DNA of 18,739 nucleotides from an uncultured Alphaproteobacteria bacterium (GCA_903922545.1 CAIXUE010000009.1:1-18739); one strand, 5' to 3'; counted from the first letter of the stretch, positions 1 to 9,505 are shown. Notes: generated by a model not told the origin, from the sequence alone. A program made the numbers and translations.

Positions 1-589
<589 letters not shown>

Positions 590-590
<1 letters not shown>

Positions 591-1885
591 TGGTCAAGCG
601 GCTGGATGCCTCCCGCAAAAGTTTCAAGGCCGATCTGCAGGTCCTGCTCAATTCCCGCCGTGGCGTGGAAGAAGACGTGGCCGCCCAGGCCCGCAAGATT
701 ATCGCCGATGTGCAAAAGCGCGGTGACAAGGCGCTGGTCGAACTCACCAACAAATTCGACAAGGCGAATGTAAAGGCCTCCACCTTGCGCCTGACGGCGG
801 CTGAGCTGGATGCGGCGATCAAAAAGGTTTCCCCGGCCCAGACCCGCGCCATCGAACATGCCGGCACCCGCATCACCGAATATCACAAGCTGCAATTGCC
901 CAAGAAACAGGAATCTTTCCGTGACAAGGAAGGCGCCAATCTGGGCTGGCGCTGGACCGCGCTGGACAGTGTCGGCCTTTATGTTCCCGGCGGCACCGCC
1001 GCTTACCCGTCATCGGTGTTGATGAACGCCATTCCGGCCCAGGTCTGCGGCGTCAAACGCATTGTGATGGTGACCCCGGCTTCTGGCGGCCAGATCAATC
1101 CCCTGGTGCTGGCGGCGGCCTGCCGCATCGGCATCACCGAGATTTACCGCATCGGCGGCGCCCAGGCGGTTGCCGCCCTGGCGTATGGCACCGACACCAT
1201 TCCTGCGGTCGATAAGATCGTCGGCCCCGGCAACGCCTATGTCGCCGCCGCAAAACGCGAAGTCTTTGGCCAGGTGGGCATCGATTCCATTGCCGGCCCG
1301 TCTGAAATTCTGGTGATCGCCGACAAAGACAACAACCCCGACTGGATCGCCGCTGATCTTCTCAGCCAGGCCGAACATGATCCCTCCTCGCAAAGCATCC
1401 TGATCACCGACGACAAGGCCTTCGCCGACAAGGTGGAAGCCGCCGCCGCCAAGGCGATCAATCTCCTGCCGCGCAAGAAAATCGCCATCCAGAGCTGGAA
1501 CGATTATGGCGGCATTATCGTCGTCAAGAAGCTGGCCGACGCGGCGGAAATTTCCGACATGTTCGCCCCCGAACATCTGGAAATCGCCACCAGGGACCCC
1601 AGCATCCTGCTCGAAAAAGTCCGCCATGCCGGCGCGATCTTTTTGGGCAAACACACCCCCGAAGCCATGGGCGATTACATCGCCGGGCCCAACCATGTGC
1701 TGCCCACCTCGCGCTCGGCGCGTTTCTCCTCCGGCCTGTCGGTGCTGGATTTCATGAAGCGTACCACGCTGCTCTCGCTGGACGCCAAATCCATCAATGC
1801 CCTGGGCCCAGACGCCATGGTGCTGGCTGAGGCGGAAGGCCTCGACGCGCACGCCCGTTCCATCGGCGCCCGCCTGAAAAAATGA
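590..1885 (+). CDS. hisD: Histidinol dehydrogenase
   Basis: HisD catalyses the last two steps of histidine biosynthesis, the NAD-dependent four-electron oxidation of L-histidinol to L-histidine, as a cytoplasmic zinc enzyme. The 431-residue length is normal. Visible motifs include VGLYVPGGTAAYPSSVLMNA (about 128-147), QVGIDSIAGPSEIL (228-241), LLSQAEHDP with the zinc ligands Gln260 and His263, FAPEHLE with the catalytic Glu328-His329 pair, GDYIAGPNHVLP with Asp362, and EGLDAHARS with His421. All the expected catalytic and metal residues are present. The ATG overlaps the last stop of the preceding DUF2948 frame (TAATG), and the stop overlaps the next ATG (ATGA), so the gene sits in a tightly packed operon. 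Confidence 0.98.
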
Positions 1886-2352
1886 GCGAATTCAGAATCT
1901 CAGAGATAAATCTCGACGAGCATTCTGTTCTGGCGCATTCCAAGACTATCGAGCAGGAACGCGAAGTTGCCATCGCGGATCTTCTGGAAAAGAACTTCTT
2001 CCGTCCAAAGTCCCTCGGCGATGGGCCGTACCGCCTGCTTTTAAGCGTTCAGGAAAGCCGCCTGATGCTGGATATCGTGCCCGAAAACGGCATGGAACCG
2101 GACAAGCTGGTGCTGCCGCTGGCCGCCTTCCGCAAGGTGATCAAGGACTATTTCCTGGTCTGCGACAGCTTCTACAAGGCCATCCGCACCGCGCCGCCCC
2201 ATCAGCTCGAAGCCCTGGATGCGGGCCGCAAAGCCGTACATGACGAAGGCGCCACCATGCTGCAGAAGCGGCTGGAAGCGGGCATCGAAATGGATTTCGC
2301 CACCGCCAGAAGGCTTTTCACCCTGGTCTGCGTGCTGCACTTAAAGGCCTGA
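1882..2352 (+). CDS. UPF0262 family protein
   Basis: This 156-residue cytoplasmic protein matches UPF0262, a family of unknown function that I know from Alphaproteobacteria next to hisD and infA. Recognisable stretches are the opening RISEINLDEHSVL, the central GPYRLLLSVQESRLMLDI and FRKVIKDYFLVCDSFYKAI. It is rich in charged residues and has no signal peptide, membrane segment or metal motif that I can see. Its ATG overlaps the hisD stop by four bases, so it is probably cotranslated with hisD. An 87-bp gap follows before infA; the low-molecular-weight phosphatase gene that some relatives carry there is absent. The function is not known. Confidence 0.9.
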   Translation: MSEFRISEINLDEHSVLAHSKTIEQEREVAIADLLEKNFFRPKSLGDGPYRLLLSVQESRLMLDIVPENGMEPDKLVLPLAAFRKVIKDYFLVCDSFYKAIRTAPPHQLEALDAGRKAVHDEGATMLQKRLEAGIEMDFATARRLFTLVCVLHLKA

Positions 2353-2439
2353 TTTTCCTGTACATACCTGTTGATTATGCTTGATTTTCCCCCATTTGGA
2401 TGCGATTGAACCGCCCGCATAACCGCCTATTGAGGATCA

Positions 2440-2658
2440 ATGGCCAAGGAAGAATTGCTGGAGTTTGAAGGCACGGTCAGCGAATTGCTGCCCAACGCCA
2501 CCTTCCGGGTGCTCCTGCAGAACGGCCATGAGATCATCGCCCACACCGCGGGCAAGATGCGCAAGAACCGCATCCGCGTTCTGACCGGCGACAAGGTCAT
2601 GATTGAAATGACCCCCTACGACCTCACCAAGGGACGCATCACCTATCGCTTCCGCTAA
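2440..2658 (+). CDS. infA: Translation initiation factor IF-1
   Basis: IF-1 binds the A site of the 30S ribosomal subunit and helps IF-2 and IF-3 select the initiator tRNA. The 72-residue protein begins [20 protein letters not shown] and carries the OB-fold signature [20 protein letters not shown] with the [10 protein letters not shown] strand, ending in the usual [10 protein letters not shown]. This is the standard length and fold with nothing missing. A GAGG Shine-Dalgarno (in TTGAGGATCA) lies just before the ATG. The preceding 87 bp (2353-2439) contain no gene and probably hold the promoter, although I cannot define clear -35/-10 boxes there. The maf coding frame starts inside or directly after the end of this gene. 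Confidence 0.97.
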   Translation: MAKEELLEFEGTVSELLPNATFRVLLQNGHEIIAHTAGKMRKNRIRVLTGDKVMIEMTPYDLTKGRITYRFR

Positions 2659-3223
2659 GCTGATCCTGGCCAGCGAAAGCCCCCGCCGCAAGGCGCTGCT
2701 GGCCCAGGCCGGCATCATGCCCGATCTGATCATTCCAGCATCGATCGACGAAAGCGCTCTTAAAAACGAACAACCGCGTCTCCACGCTTTACGCCTTGCC
2801 CGCGCCAAAGCGCTCGAGGTTGCAAAGAAGCATCAAGGCTATGTTTTAGCCGCCGACACTGTTGTCGCCGTGGGCCGCCGAATTTTGCCAAAGCCCGAAA
2901 ATGCGGATCAAGTTCGTGATTGCCTTGCACTTTTATCCGGCCGCCGACATCAGGTCATCACCGCCGTCGCCCTGATTTCTCCCGACCAGAAACTGCGCAC
3001 CCGCATTGTCATGACCCGGGTCTCCTTTCTCCGCCTGACTCATCTCGAAATCGACTCTTATCTGGAATCCCGCGAAGGTCTTGGAAAGGCTGGCGGTTAT
3101 GCCATTCAGGGCCGCGCCGAAATTTTCGTGAAGGAAATTTCCGGCTCCTATTCAAATGTTGTCGGACTGCCCCTTTCCGAAACCGCGCGCCTTCTTTCGG
3201 GCGCCGGTTATCCGGTGTCATGA
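2645..3223 (+). CDS. maf: Maf family nucleoside triphosphate pyrophosphatase, non-standard start codon
   Basis: Maf proteins hydrolyse non-canonical or modified nucleoside triphosphates to monophosphates and are linked to cell-division arrest. Conserved elements are [18 protein letters not shown] at the N-terminus, [11 protein letters not shown] with the catalytic Asp, [14 protein letters not shown], and [18 protein letters not shown] followed by [13 protein letters not shown]. The first ATG in this frame (2717) lies after the SPRR motif and would give an inactive 168-residue protein. Between the upstream in-frame TGA (2609-2611) and 2717 there is no ATG, GTG or TTG. I place the start at ATC 2645 (192 residues) because AAGGGA at 2629-2634 precedes it by 10 bases; CTG 2660, right after the infA stop, is the alternative. 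The stop overlaps the RNase G ATG. Family assignment is firm, the start is not. Confidence 0.9.
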   Translation: MASAKLILASESPRRKALLAQAGIMPDLIIPASIDESALKNEQPRLHALRLARAKALEVAKKHQGYVLAADTVVAVGRRILPKPENADQVRDCLALLSGRRHQVITAVALISPDQKLRTRIVMTRVSFLRLTHLEIDSYLESREGLGKAGGYAIQGRAEIFVKEISGSYSNVVGLPLSETARLLSGAGYPVS

Positions 3224-4644
3224 CCGCCGAAATTCTCATCGAGGCGGGCGCGGCGGAAATTCGCATCGCCACTTTGGTTGATGGAAAACTTCAGGCGCTG
3301 TCTTTTGAACGCAATTTTGGCGCCAGTCCCATCGGCGATATTGTATTGGGCCGGGTGCAGCATGTTTCGGCCAGCACGCAGGCGGCTTTCGTGGATATCG
3401 GCGCGGCGCGCGCCGGATTTCTGGCGCTGTGCGAAGCCCGCTATTTATCGAAGAAAGACGACCCGCAAATCACCGATTGCGTGCGCGAAGGCGATGCGGT
3501 GCTGGTGCAGGTGACCAAGGACGCCATCGGCGAAAAAGGCCCGCGGCTAACCGCCGGCATCACGTTGCCAGGGCGGCTGCTGGTGATGACGCCGGGGCAG
3601 AAAGAAATAAGCGTTTCCCGCCAGATTGAAGATAAAAACCAGCGCGCCAAATTGATGGCGATCGGCGAAAAACTTTTGAAGGATGACGGTTATATATTTC
3701 GCACGGCTGCGGTTGACGCCTCGCTGGAAAATCTGGTCCAGGACGCGGAGGCCTTAGAAAATATTTGGCGCGGAATTTTGGAAAAGCGCAAAAATGCCCG
3801 TCCTCCTGCATTGCTGTATAACGATTTGGGGCCCATTGAACGCACCTTGCGCGATCATGTTGGCGGTGACGTGACGCGGGTGGTGCTGGATGACGCGCTG
3901 GCTGCCGAAGCGGCGCGCGCCTATTGCCGCAAAGCCATGCCCGAAGCGGAAAGGCTTATTACCCTGACGGACGAGCCTTTATTTGAAGCGCTGGAAGACG
4001 AGATCGCAGCGCTGCATCTGCCCAAAGTCACGTTGCCATCCGGCGCCTGGATCACCATCGAGGCAACCGAGGCGCTCACCGCCATTGACGTCAATTCGGG
4101 GCGCTTTACCCAATGCAGCGGGCGGGAAGAAACCAGCCATGCCGTCAATCTGGAAGCCGCCGGCGAAATCGGCCGGCAGATCCGCCTGCGCGGCGTCGGC
4201 GGGCTCATCATTGTGGATTTCATCCAGCTTTCCGATCCGGCCCATGTCGCGGAAGTTCTGGCGGCGCTGGAAAAAAGCCTGGCCTTCGACCGTGTCCCCG
4301 TGATGGTTTCGCCCATGAGCCAATTCGGCATTGTCGCCATCACGCGCAAACGGGTGCGCGAAGCCCTGAACCATCTGGCGGGTGAACCTTGTGCCGTCTG
4401 CCAGGGCGCGGGCCATACCCGTTCCACCGAAAGCGTGGCGCTGGATCTGATCCGCCGGGTGGAGCGCCAGGCGCGCGCCACCCCGGGCCGCGAAATTCTC
4501 GCCGAGGCTGCGCCCGAGGTGGCGGCATGGCTGAACGCCCGGCTTGATGAAATCGGGCCGGCGTTGGCGCGGCGCGGGGCAGGGCGGGTTCGCTTTGCTG
4601 CCGGCGCGTTCGGACGGGAGGTTTTTGATGTCCGATCCCTCTAA
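3220..4644 (+). CDS. rng: Ribonuclease E/G family endoribonuclease
   Basis: RNase G cuts single-stranded, A/U-rich RNA near 5' monophosphorylated ends and acts in rRNA maturation and mRNA decay. The 474-residue protein has an N-terminal S1-like RNA-binding domain (about 35-120: GDIVLGRVQHV, AAFVDIGAARAGFL), a 5' sensor/RNase H-like segment, and the catalytic core with TAIDVNSGRFT (metal ligand Asp290) and GGLIIVDFI (Asp333). The zinc-link CAVCQGAGHT (Cys391, Cys394) follows. There is no long disordered degradosome scaffold, so it is of the short RNase G type. The frame is open upstream to 2920, but ATG 3220 overlaps the maf stop and gives the conserved N-terminus ([10 protein letters not shown]). 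The end overlaps yacG by 17 bases. Confidence 0.94.
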   Translation: MTAEILIEAGAAEIRIATLVDGKLQALSFERNFGASPIGDIVLGRVQHVSASTQAAFVDIGAARAGFLALCEARYLSKKDDPQITDCVREGDAVLVQVTKDAIGEKGPRLTAGITLPGRLLVMTPGQKEISVSRQIEDKNQRAKLMAIGEKLLKDDGYIFRTAAVDASLENLVQDAEALENIWRGILEKRKNARPPALLYNDLGPIERTLRDHVGGDVTRVVLDDALAAEAARAYCRKAMPEAERLITLTDEPLFEALEDEIAALHLPKVTLPSGAWITIEATEALTAIDVNSGRFTQCSGREETSHAVNLEAAGEIGRQIRLRGVGGLIIVDFIQLSDPAHVAEVLAALEKSLAFDRVPVMVSPMSQFGIVAITRKRVREALNHLAGEPCAVCQGAGHTRSTESVALDLIRRVERQARATPGREILAEAAPEVAAWLNARLDEIGPALARRGAGRVRFAAGAFGREVFDVRSL

Positions 4645-4822
4645 GCCCTGCACCATTTGCGGCAAGCCGCAGGCCGCAAAATTTGCGCCTTTCTGTTCCC
4701 GGCGTTGTGCCGATCTTGATCTGGGCCGCTGGCTGAAAGGCGATTATGTCGTGCCCGGCCGGGCGGATGAAGCCGAAACCCCCAGGGATGACCCCGGCCA
4801 AGCCCCGGAAGACGAAGGATAA
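4628..4822 (+). CDS. yacG: DNA gyrase inhibitor YacG (zinc-binding protein)
   Basis: YacG is a small zinc protein that in Escherichia coli binds GyrB and inhibits DNA gyrase. The 64-residue sequence has the four-cysteine zinc site: CTIC near residues 8-11, and a CxxxC pair in PFCSRRCADLDLGRWL, followed by the family's LGRWLKGDYVVPG. The tail is acidic and low in complexity. The ATG (4628) lies inside the end of the RNase G gene in another frame, the usual arrangement in Alphaproteobacteria; the frame is open further upstream, but an earlier start would add residues unrelated to YacG. The length is typical of the family. Confidence 0.93.
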   Translation: MSDPSKPCTICGKPQAAKFAPFCSRRCADLDLGRWLKGDYVVPGRADEAETPRDDPGQAPEDEG

Positions 4823-4887
4823 TCCGGCATTTTTGGGGGTGCTGGACAGGGGCCAAAGCCTCCTCTAAGAAGCCGGGCCTTGCGTGT

Positions 4888-4963
<76 letters not shown>

Positions 4964-5034
4964 TCGCATCCTCTCCGATATTTGCGCTTTTGTTTTTCGT
5001 GAGAGCCGTGCTGAGGCACGCATGGCGTGATCGC

Positions 5035-5058
5035 CGTTATATCATCGTGAATATCACG
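5035..5058 (+). promoter_or_regulatory. Predicted ModE box upstream of iorAB
   Basis: This 24-bp inverted repeat is CGTTATAT-N8-ATATCACG. The left arm equals the E. coli ModE half-site as I recall it, and the right arm matches it at 7 of 8 positions. The symmetry extends two more bases on each side (GC before, GC after), giving 10-bp arms with one mismatch. It lies 116 bp before the iorA ATG in a 211-bp intergenic stretch (4964-5174) that holds no gene. Repression or activation cannot be told, because no clear -35/-10 pair is visible. Confidence 0.82.
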
Positions 5059-5174
5059 GCCGCGCAAACATCAGCGTTCGGATCCGGTTCCCGGCGCCAA
5101 GGCCGGTTTGTGCGGCAGACTGATAGACGCTTCTGTGCTATGAATCTCCTGCGCCGGAATTGCCGAGGTTTTTG

Positions 5175-5627
5175 ATGATCACGCTCAAAGTGAATGGCCA
5201 GCAGCACGATCTGGATATCGAAACCGACATGCCTTTGCTGTGGGCGATACGCAGTGAGATCGGTCTGACAGGCACCAAATATGGCTGCGGTGTGGCGCAA
5301 TGCGGCGCCTGCACGGTCCTGGTGGATGGCAAGCCCGTCCGCTCCTGCCAGCTGTCGGCGTCGAACGCGCAGGGCAAGGAGATCACCACCATCGAAGGGC
5401 TGGCCGCGAACGGCAATTTGAACAAGATACAGCAAGCCTGGATCGCCGAAGATGTGCCGCAATGCGGCTATTGCCAATCCGGCCAGGTCATGTCGGCAAC
5501 GGCGCTTCTGAACCACACGCCAAGCCCAACGGATTCCGATATCGATGCGGCCATGGCTGGCAATATCTGCCGCTGCGGCACCTATGTCCGTATTCGCCGC
5601 GCCATTCATCGCGCCGCCAAGGTGTAA
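5175..5627 (+). CDS. iorA: Isoquinoline 1-oxidoreductase/aldehyde dehydrogenase-type (2Fe-2S) small subunit
   Basis: This is the iron-sulfur subunit of a molybdenum hydroxylase; it passes electrons from the Mo centre through two [2Fe-2S] clusters. The 150-residue protein has the plant-ferredoxin-type cluster [15 protein letters not shown] (Cys38, 43, 46) with Cys58, and the second cluster of CGYCQSGQ (Cys97, 100) with ICRCGTY (Cys132, 134). All eight ligands are present. I chose ATG 5175, preceded by GAGGT at 5165-5169; a TTG at 5160 in the same frame would add five residues. Four bases separate its stop from iorB. The true substrate cannot be inferred: isoquinoline, nicotinate and aldehyde enzymes share this fold. 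A strong ModE box lies upstream. Confidence 0.93.
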   Translation: MITLKVNGQQHDLDIETDMPLLWAIRSEIGLTGTKYGCGVAQCGACTVLVDGKPVRSCQLSASNAQGKEITTIEGLAANGNLNKIQQAWIAEDVPQCGYCQSGQVMSATALLNHTPSPTDSDIDAAMAGNICRCGTYVRIRRAIHRAAKV

Positions 5628-5631
5628 GGCC

Positions 5632-7857
5632 ATGAACAAGCCTCTCACGCCTTCCGATTATTCGCGCCGCCAGATCCTGGTGGCGGGCGCAACCCTGTCC
5701 GGCGGCATGGCGCTGGGGCTTCTCATGCCCGGCGAAGCGCACGCTGCCGCGCCAGAACTGGAAGCGCAATTTTGGGGCGCTGACGCGAATGATCCCAATG
5801 AGGTCAATGCCTGGATCGTGATCGAACCGGATGACAGTGTGACACTGCGTTGCCCCATGGCTGAAATGGGTCAGGGCACGGGCTCGGGCCTGCCCATGCT
5901 TCTGGCGGAAGAGCTGGAATGCCGCTGGGACAATGTGAAAGTCGAATTTGCCTCGGTCAATCGCAACATCCGCGAAAACACATTGTATGGCGACATGGTC
6001 GCGGCGGGCAGCCGGGGCATCCGCACCAGCTGGCCCTATGTCCAGCAGGCGGGCGCTTCGGCGCGGGCGCGGCTGCTGCAGGCGGCGGCGTCGAGATGGA
6101 ATGTGCCGGTGGCGCAGTGCCAGGCACGCGACAGCAAGATATTTCACCAGCCCAGCGGACGTTCTTTGCGCTATGGCGAGTTGGTCAAGGATGCGGCGAA
6201 GGTAAAGCTTGCCGCCGAGCCGGCCATCAAGCCGCCGGAACAATTCAAGCTGGTGGGCACGCGCCAGCCGCGCCTGGACTCGGCCATTAAATCCACAGGC
6301 CAGGCGAAATATGGCATTGATGTGCGCGAAGATGGCCAGCTTTACGCATCGATCATGTCTTGCCCGGTCTTTGGCGGCAAGCTGGTGTCGGTGGATGACA
6401 GCGCCGTCCAGGGCGCGCGCGGTATCAGCCAAGTGGTCAAGCTGGACGATGCGGTGGCCGTCGTCGCCGACAATTACTGGCGCGCCAATGAGGCCCTGAA
6501 AAAGCTGAAGCCTGTCTGGGATGGCGGCGCGGCAGCCAAGACCGACAGCGCCCAGTTCGCCAAAGAATATCGCGACGCGCTGGATGGCCCGATGGTCACG
6601 GCGCGCAATGACGGTGACGCCAAAAGCGCCGTCGCCAAAAGCGCGCATGTTGTCGAAGCTGTTTACGAAACACCGCTTCTGGCGCACGCCACCATGGAGC
6701 CCTGCAACGCCACCATTCACTTGCAGAAGGACAGGCTGGATATCTGGATGGGTTCCCAGTCCCCGCTGGCGAACGCCAAGATGGCGGCACAGGAAGCGGG
6801 CTTGAAGCCGGAGCAGGTGTTTTTCCATCAGCTTTATCTGGGCGGCGGTTTTGGCCGGCGCACGTTCGGCGATGAGCTGCGCCAGGCCGTGCGGATCGCC
6901 AAGGCGGGCAACATTACCCAGCCGCTGCAGCTTCTATGGTCGCGCGAGCAGGACATGCGGGCAGACCGCTATCGTCCGCAATCAGCCATTCGCCTGAAGG
7001 GCGCGCTGACGCCCGATGGCAAGCTGGAAGCCATTTTCATCCAGAGCGTTTGCGGCTCGATCCAGCGTTCCACCGGCTCGCCGGTCAAGAATGGACTGGA
7101 TCCCACATCCCTGGAAGGGATCGGGCCTTCGGTGCCCTACAACGAGGTGCCCAACTGGTACACGGGCCAGATGCTCAAAAACACCCATGTGCCCGTCGCC
7201 TATTGGCGTTCGGTGGGTGGCTCGCAAAACAGCTTCTATCTGGAAAGCTTTATTGACGAATTGGCGCATGCCGCGGGCAGAGACCCGCTGGAGTTCCGCC
7301 GCAGCCTGACGGACCGGGTGGATTCCCTGGCCGTGCTGAAAAAGCTGGAAGAAATCAGTGACTGGCACAAACCGATGCCAACGGGGCGTGGCCGCGGCCT
7401 GTCGCTGGTGGAAAATCACGGCGCGGTGGGTGGTCAGATCGCCGAGGTGACGGTGAATGCCTCTGGCGAAGTGCGGGTGGACCGCGTTATTGCGGCCACC
7501 GATGCCTATCATGTGGTCAACCCCAATCTGGTGGATGCCCAGATTGAAGGCGGCGCGATCTTCGGCATGACCGCCATGCTGTATGGCGAGGTTACCATCA
7601 AGAATGGCGCGGCGGTGCAGAGCAATTTCAACGATTACCGCATGGTGCGGATGACCGAAGCGCCGCAAACGGTGACGGCCCTTGCGCTCACCGGCGGCAA
7701 TGATGAAAAAGGCAAGCCCAAATGGGGCGGTGTGGGTGAATGTTCGACAGCGCCCATCGCCGCGGCCATCGCCAATGCGATCTTTGCCGCCACGGGCAAA
7801 CGCATCCGCTCATTGCCGTTCAAGAACCTGAACCTGCAGCAACTGGCGAGCCTGTAA
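5632..7857 (+). CDS. iorB: Molybdopterin-cytosine-dinucleotide hydroxylase large subunit (IorB-like), Tat-exported
   Basis: This 741-residue catalytic subunit belongs to the xanthine oxidase family, IorB branch, in which Mo bound to molybdopterin cytosine dinucleotide hydroxylates a heterocycle or oxidises an aldehyde. The N-terminus has a twin-arginine signal (SRRQILVAGATLSGG, cleavage likely after GEAHA), so the enzyme should act in the periplasm with IorA carried along. Family motifs include EMGQGTGSGLPMLLAEEL (about 80-97), LGGGFGRRTFGDE, YWRSVGGSQNSFYLESF, and the active-site glutamate of GVGE at residue 703 near the C-terminus. No cytochrome c domain is fused. The ATG at 5632 follows iorA closely; the frame is open upstream but overlaps iorA. 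Only 11 bases separate its stop from the convergent SUOX gene. Confidence 0.92.
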   Translation: MNKPLTPSDYSRRQILVAGATLSGGMALGLLMPGEAHAAAPELEAQFWGADANDPNEVNAWIVIEPDDSVTLRCPMAEMGQGTGSGLPMLLAEELECRWDNVKVEFASVNRNIRENTLYGDMVAAGSRGIRTSWPYVQQAGASARARLLQAAASRWNVPVAQCQARDSKIFHQPSGRSLRYGELVKDAAKVKLAAEPAIKPPEQFKLVGTRQPRLDSAIKSTGQAKYGIDVREDGQLYASIMSCPVFGGKLVSVDDSAVQGARGISQVVKLDDAVAVVADNYWRANEALKKLKPVWDGGAAAKTDSAQFAKEYRDALDGPMVTARNDGDAKSAVAKSAHVVEAVYETPLLAHATMEPCNATIHLQKDRLDIWMGSQSPLANAKMAAQEAGLKPEQVFFHQLYLGGGFGRRTFGDELRQAVRIAKAGNITQPLQLLWSREQDMRADRYRPQSAIRLKGALTPDGKLEAIFIQSVCGSIQRSTGSPVKNGLDPTSLEGIGPSVPYNEVPNWYTGQMLKNTHVPVAYWRSVGGSQNSFYLESFIDELAHAAGRDPLEFRRSLTDRVDSLAVLKKLEEISDWHKPMPTGRGRGLSLVENHGAVGGQIAEVTVNASGEVRVDRVIAATDAYHVVNPNLVDAQIEGGAIFGMTAMLYGEVTIKNGAAVQSNFNDYRMVRMTEAPQTVTALALTGGNDEKGKPKWGGVGECSTAPIAAAIANAIFAATGKRIRSLPFKNLNLQQLASL

Positions 7858-7868
7858 GCCCGGCGCCC

Positions 7869-8642
7869 TTAAATGCCGCCGTACCAGGTGTAGCCAAGGT
7901 CTTCCCAATAGCCGCCCTTGCCGCCGCCGATATGGGACAGATCGTCCACCAGCGCGATGCGTTCGACATATTTGGGCTGCTTGTAGCCAAGCTGGCGTTC
8001 GGCGCGGATTCGCACCGGCGCGCCATGGGCCACGTCCAGCGTCTTGCCATTGAGCTGATAGGCCAGAAGCGTTTGGGGATGGCCGGCTTCGATGAGGGAC
8101 AGGCTTTCATAATAAAAATGGCTGGGATCGCCTTCCGCCGTCATGGGATCGGCGCAATAGAACACCACATAACGCGCCTCGGGTTTTGGCTTGGCTGCCG
8201 CCAGCACCAGACGCAGCGGCGCGCCGGTCCATTCACCGATGCAGCTCCAGCCCTCGACACAGTCATGGCGGGTGATCTGGGTGCGGGGCGGCAGCGCCCG
8301 GATATCGGCCATGGAAAGCGACAGGGGATTTTCCACCAGGCCTTCGACTTTTATACGCCAGTTGCGAAAATCGCTGGCGACATGGGCCTGGTACGCCGTG
8401 GTGCCCGGATCCAGCGTGCCATTGGCCCGGAAGACCGGCGCGATATCGGCCTTGCTGTATTCGGGCGCCAGTGTGTGCGGCCCGGCAAAGATATGCTGGG
8501 CGGCGCTGGTCAAATCTTCGACCTTGCCCAGAATGCCCGTGACCCAGGGGTTCTGGGAAAGGTCATCGCAGCCCGCCAGGAAAAGCGTGCTGGCGCCCGC
8601 AAGCGCGCGGCCGACAAAGCTGCGTCGGGTCTGGTCAGCCAT
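7869..8642 (-). CDS. SUOX-family molybdopterin-dependent oxidoreductase, Tat/lipoprotein signal
   Basis: This is a sulfite-oxidase-fold enzyme with a single Mo-molybdopterin and an unknown substrate. The 257-residue protein starts with a twin-arginine signal (TRRSFVGRALAG) ending in a lipobox-like LAGC (Cys25), so it is probably exported folded and anchored to the membrane. The Mo-binding core shows HDCVEGWSCIGEWTGAPL, in which Cys128 is the expected Mo ligand, followed by a FYCADPM segment and GAPVRIRAERQLGYKQPKYV. The ATG lies inside the end of the cytochrome b gene (8-bp overlap), so the two are translated together and the cytochrome is the likely electron partner. It resembles MsrP/YedY in its pairing with a membrane cytochrome but not closely enough to claim methionine sulfoxide reduction. 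Confidence 0.9.
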   Translation of the reverse strand: MADQTRRSFVGRALAGASTLFLAGCDDLSQNPWVTGILGKVEDLTSAAQHIFAGPHTLAPEYSKADIAPVFRANGTLDPGTTAYQAHVASDFRNWRIKVEGLVENPLSLSMADIRALPPRTQITRHDCVEGWSCIGEWTGAPLRLVLAAAKPKPEARYVVFYCADPMTAEGDPSHFYYESLSLIEAGHPQTLLAYQLNGKTLDVAHGAPVRIRAERQLGYKQPKYVERIALVDDLSHIGGGKGGYWEDLGYTWYGGI

Positions 8643-9501
8643 GTTTGCTGCTCCGATGGATCACATACCAGCCTGTGAGCATGGAGCGCAGATTGTTCCA
8701 GGTGCCCGACAGGATCACCATCACGATATGCACGATGAAAAAGCCGAGGAATGAGAACGCGCAGATGAAATGGATGGTGCGGGCCGACTGACGGCCGCCA
8801 AAGATCCATGGCAAAATCGGAAAGGCGGCGTCCATGGTCGGCGACATGGTCAGGCCGGTGAGAACAATCAGCGGCGCCAGCACGAACAGCACAAAACAAT
8901 AAGCCAGCTTTTGCAGCCCGTTATAATGGCGCGCTTTTTCGCCATGGGGAAATTTGAGCCGGGCGTGGTCAGCGATTTCGCGCGGCAGATGTTTGATGTC
9001 GTGTGCGGTGGGCACAAGATCGCGGCGGAAATGCCGGCTGAAAAAGCCATAAACGAAAAAGATCGCGCCGTTGATCACCAGCACCCAGGCAAAGGCGAAG
9101 TGCCATTGCCGCGCCATGGCCAGCCAGTTGGAAGAAGGCAGGGTGATCCAGCTCGGAAAGCCACGCGCGGTCAATTCACCATCTTCGCGCGAGGCGCCCA
9201 GAAAGCCGGTCGTGTTGAAGGAATGATTGCCAACGGATGTCATGCCTTTCACCACCGCGCCGTCATCGTCGAACAGGGCGCTCATGGCGATCAAGGGATG
9301 ATCGAAATTGGAGCCGTTGCCCCAGTAAAGCGAGGGGTGGGCGTTGAAGATGTCGAGCCCGCTCATCAACAGCACCAGCAGGCACAGGGCGTTGACCCAA
9401 TGGGCCACCCGCACCAGTGGTTTGTGGCGGTAAAAGCGGTAATGCGGTGTGGATGGGTTCAGACCCAAAGCAGCGCGCAGTTTGTCTGTGATTTTGGGCA
9501 T
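8635..9501 (-). CDS. Cytochrome b561-type membrane electron-transfer protein
   Basis: This 288-residue integral membrane protein of the bacterial cytochrome b561/hydrogenase-cytochrome type probably moves electrons between the SUOX enzyme in the periplasm and the quinone pool. Four hydrophobic helices are visible, beginning near LVRVAHWVNALCLLVLLMSG, WHFAFAWVLVINGAIFFVYG, LAYCFVLFVLAPLIVLTG and RTIHFICAFSFLGFFIVHIV. Each of helices 1, 2 and 4 carries a histidine suited to haem b ligation. A long loop separates helices 1 and 2. I chose ATG 9501 (MPKITDKLRAALGL), four bases after the stop of the upstream fusion gene; the frame is open further upstream but would cross that gene. It overlaps the SUOX ATG by eight bases. 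Confidence 0.9.
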   Translation of the reverse strand: MPKITDKLRAALGLNPSTPHYRFYRHKPLVRVAHWVNALCLLVLLMSGLDIFNAHPSLYWGNGSNFDHPLIAMSALFDDDGAVVKGMTSVGNHSFNTTGFLGASREDGELTARGFPSWITLPSSNWLAMARQWHFAFAWVLVINGAIFFVYGFFSRHFRRDLVPTAHDIKHLPREIADHARLKFPHGEKARHYNGLQKLAYCFVLFVLAPLIVLTGLTMSPTMDAAFPILPWIFGGRQSARTIHFICAFSFLGFFIVHIVMVILSGTWNNLRSMLTGWYVIHRSSKHG

Positions 9502-9505
9502 ATCT

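Noticed and set aside
2920..3219. A 100-codon N-terminal extension of RNase G
   Set aside because: The extension lies wholly inside maf in another frame, has no RNase G similarity, and the ATG at 3220 gives the conserved N-terminus with an overlapping ATGA junction.
4981..5000. T-rich stretch after tRNA-Phe as an intrinsic terminator
   Set aside because: No convincing stem precedes the T-run, so I do not call it.
5488..6828. Long minus-strand open frame opposite iorAB
   Set aside because: The opposite strand carries iorA and iorB with complete motifs; the minus product resembles nothing and is histidine/arginine-rich, as expected for an antisense shadow.
7740..8678. Plus-strand open frame of 312 codons over the SUOX gene
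   Set aside because: It overlaps the end of iorB and the whole of the well-supported SUOX gene on the other strand and shows no recognisable domain.
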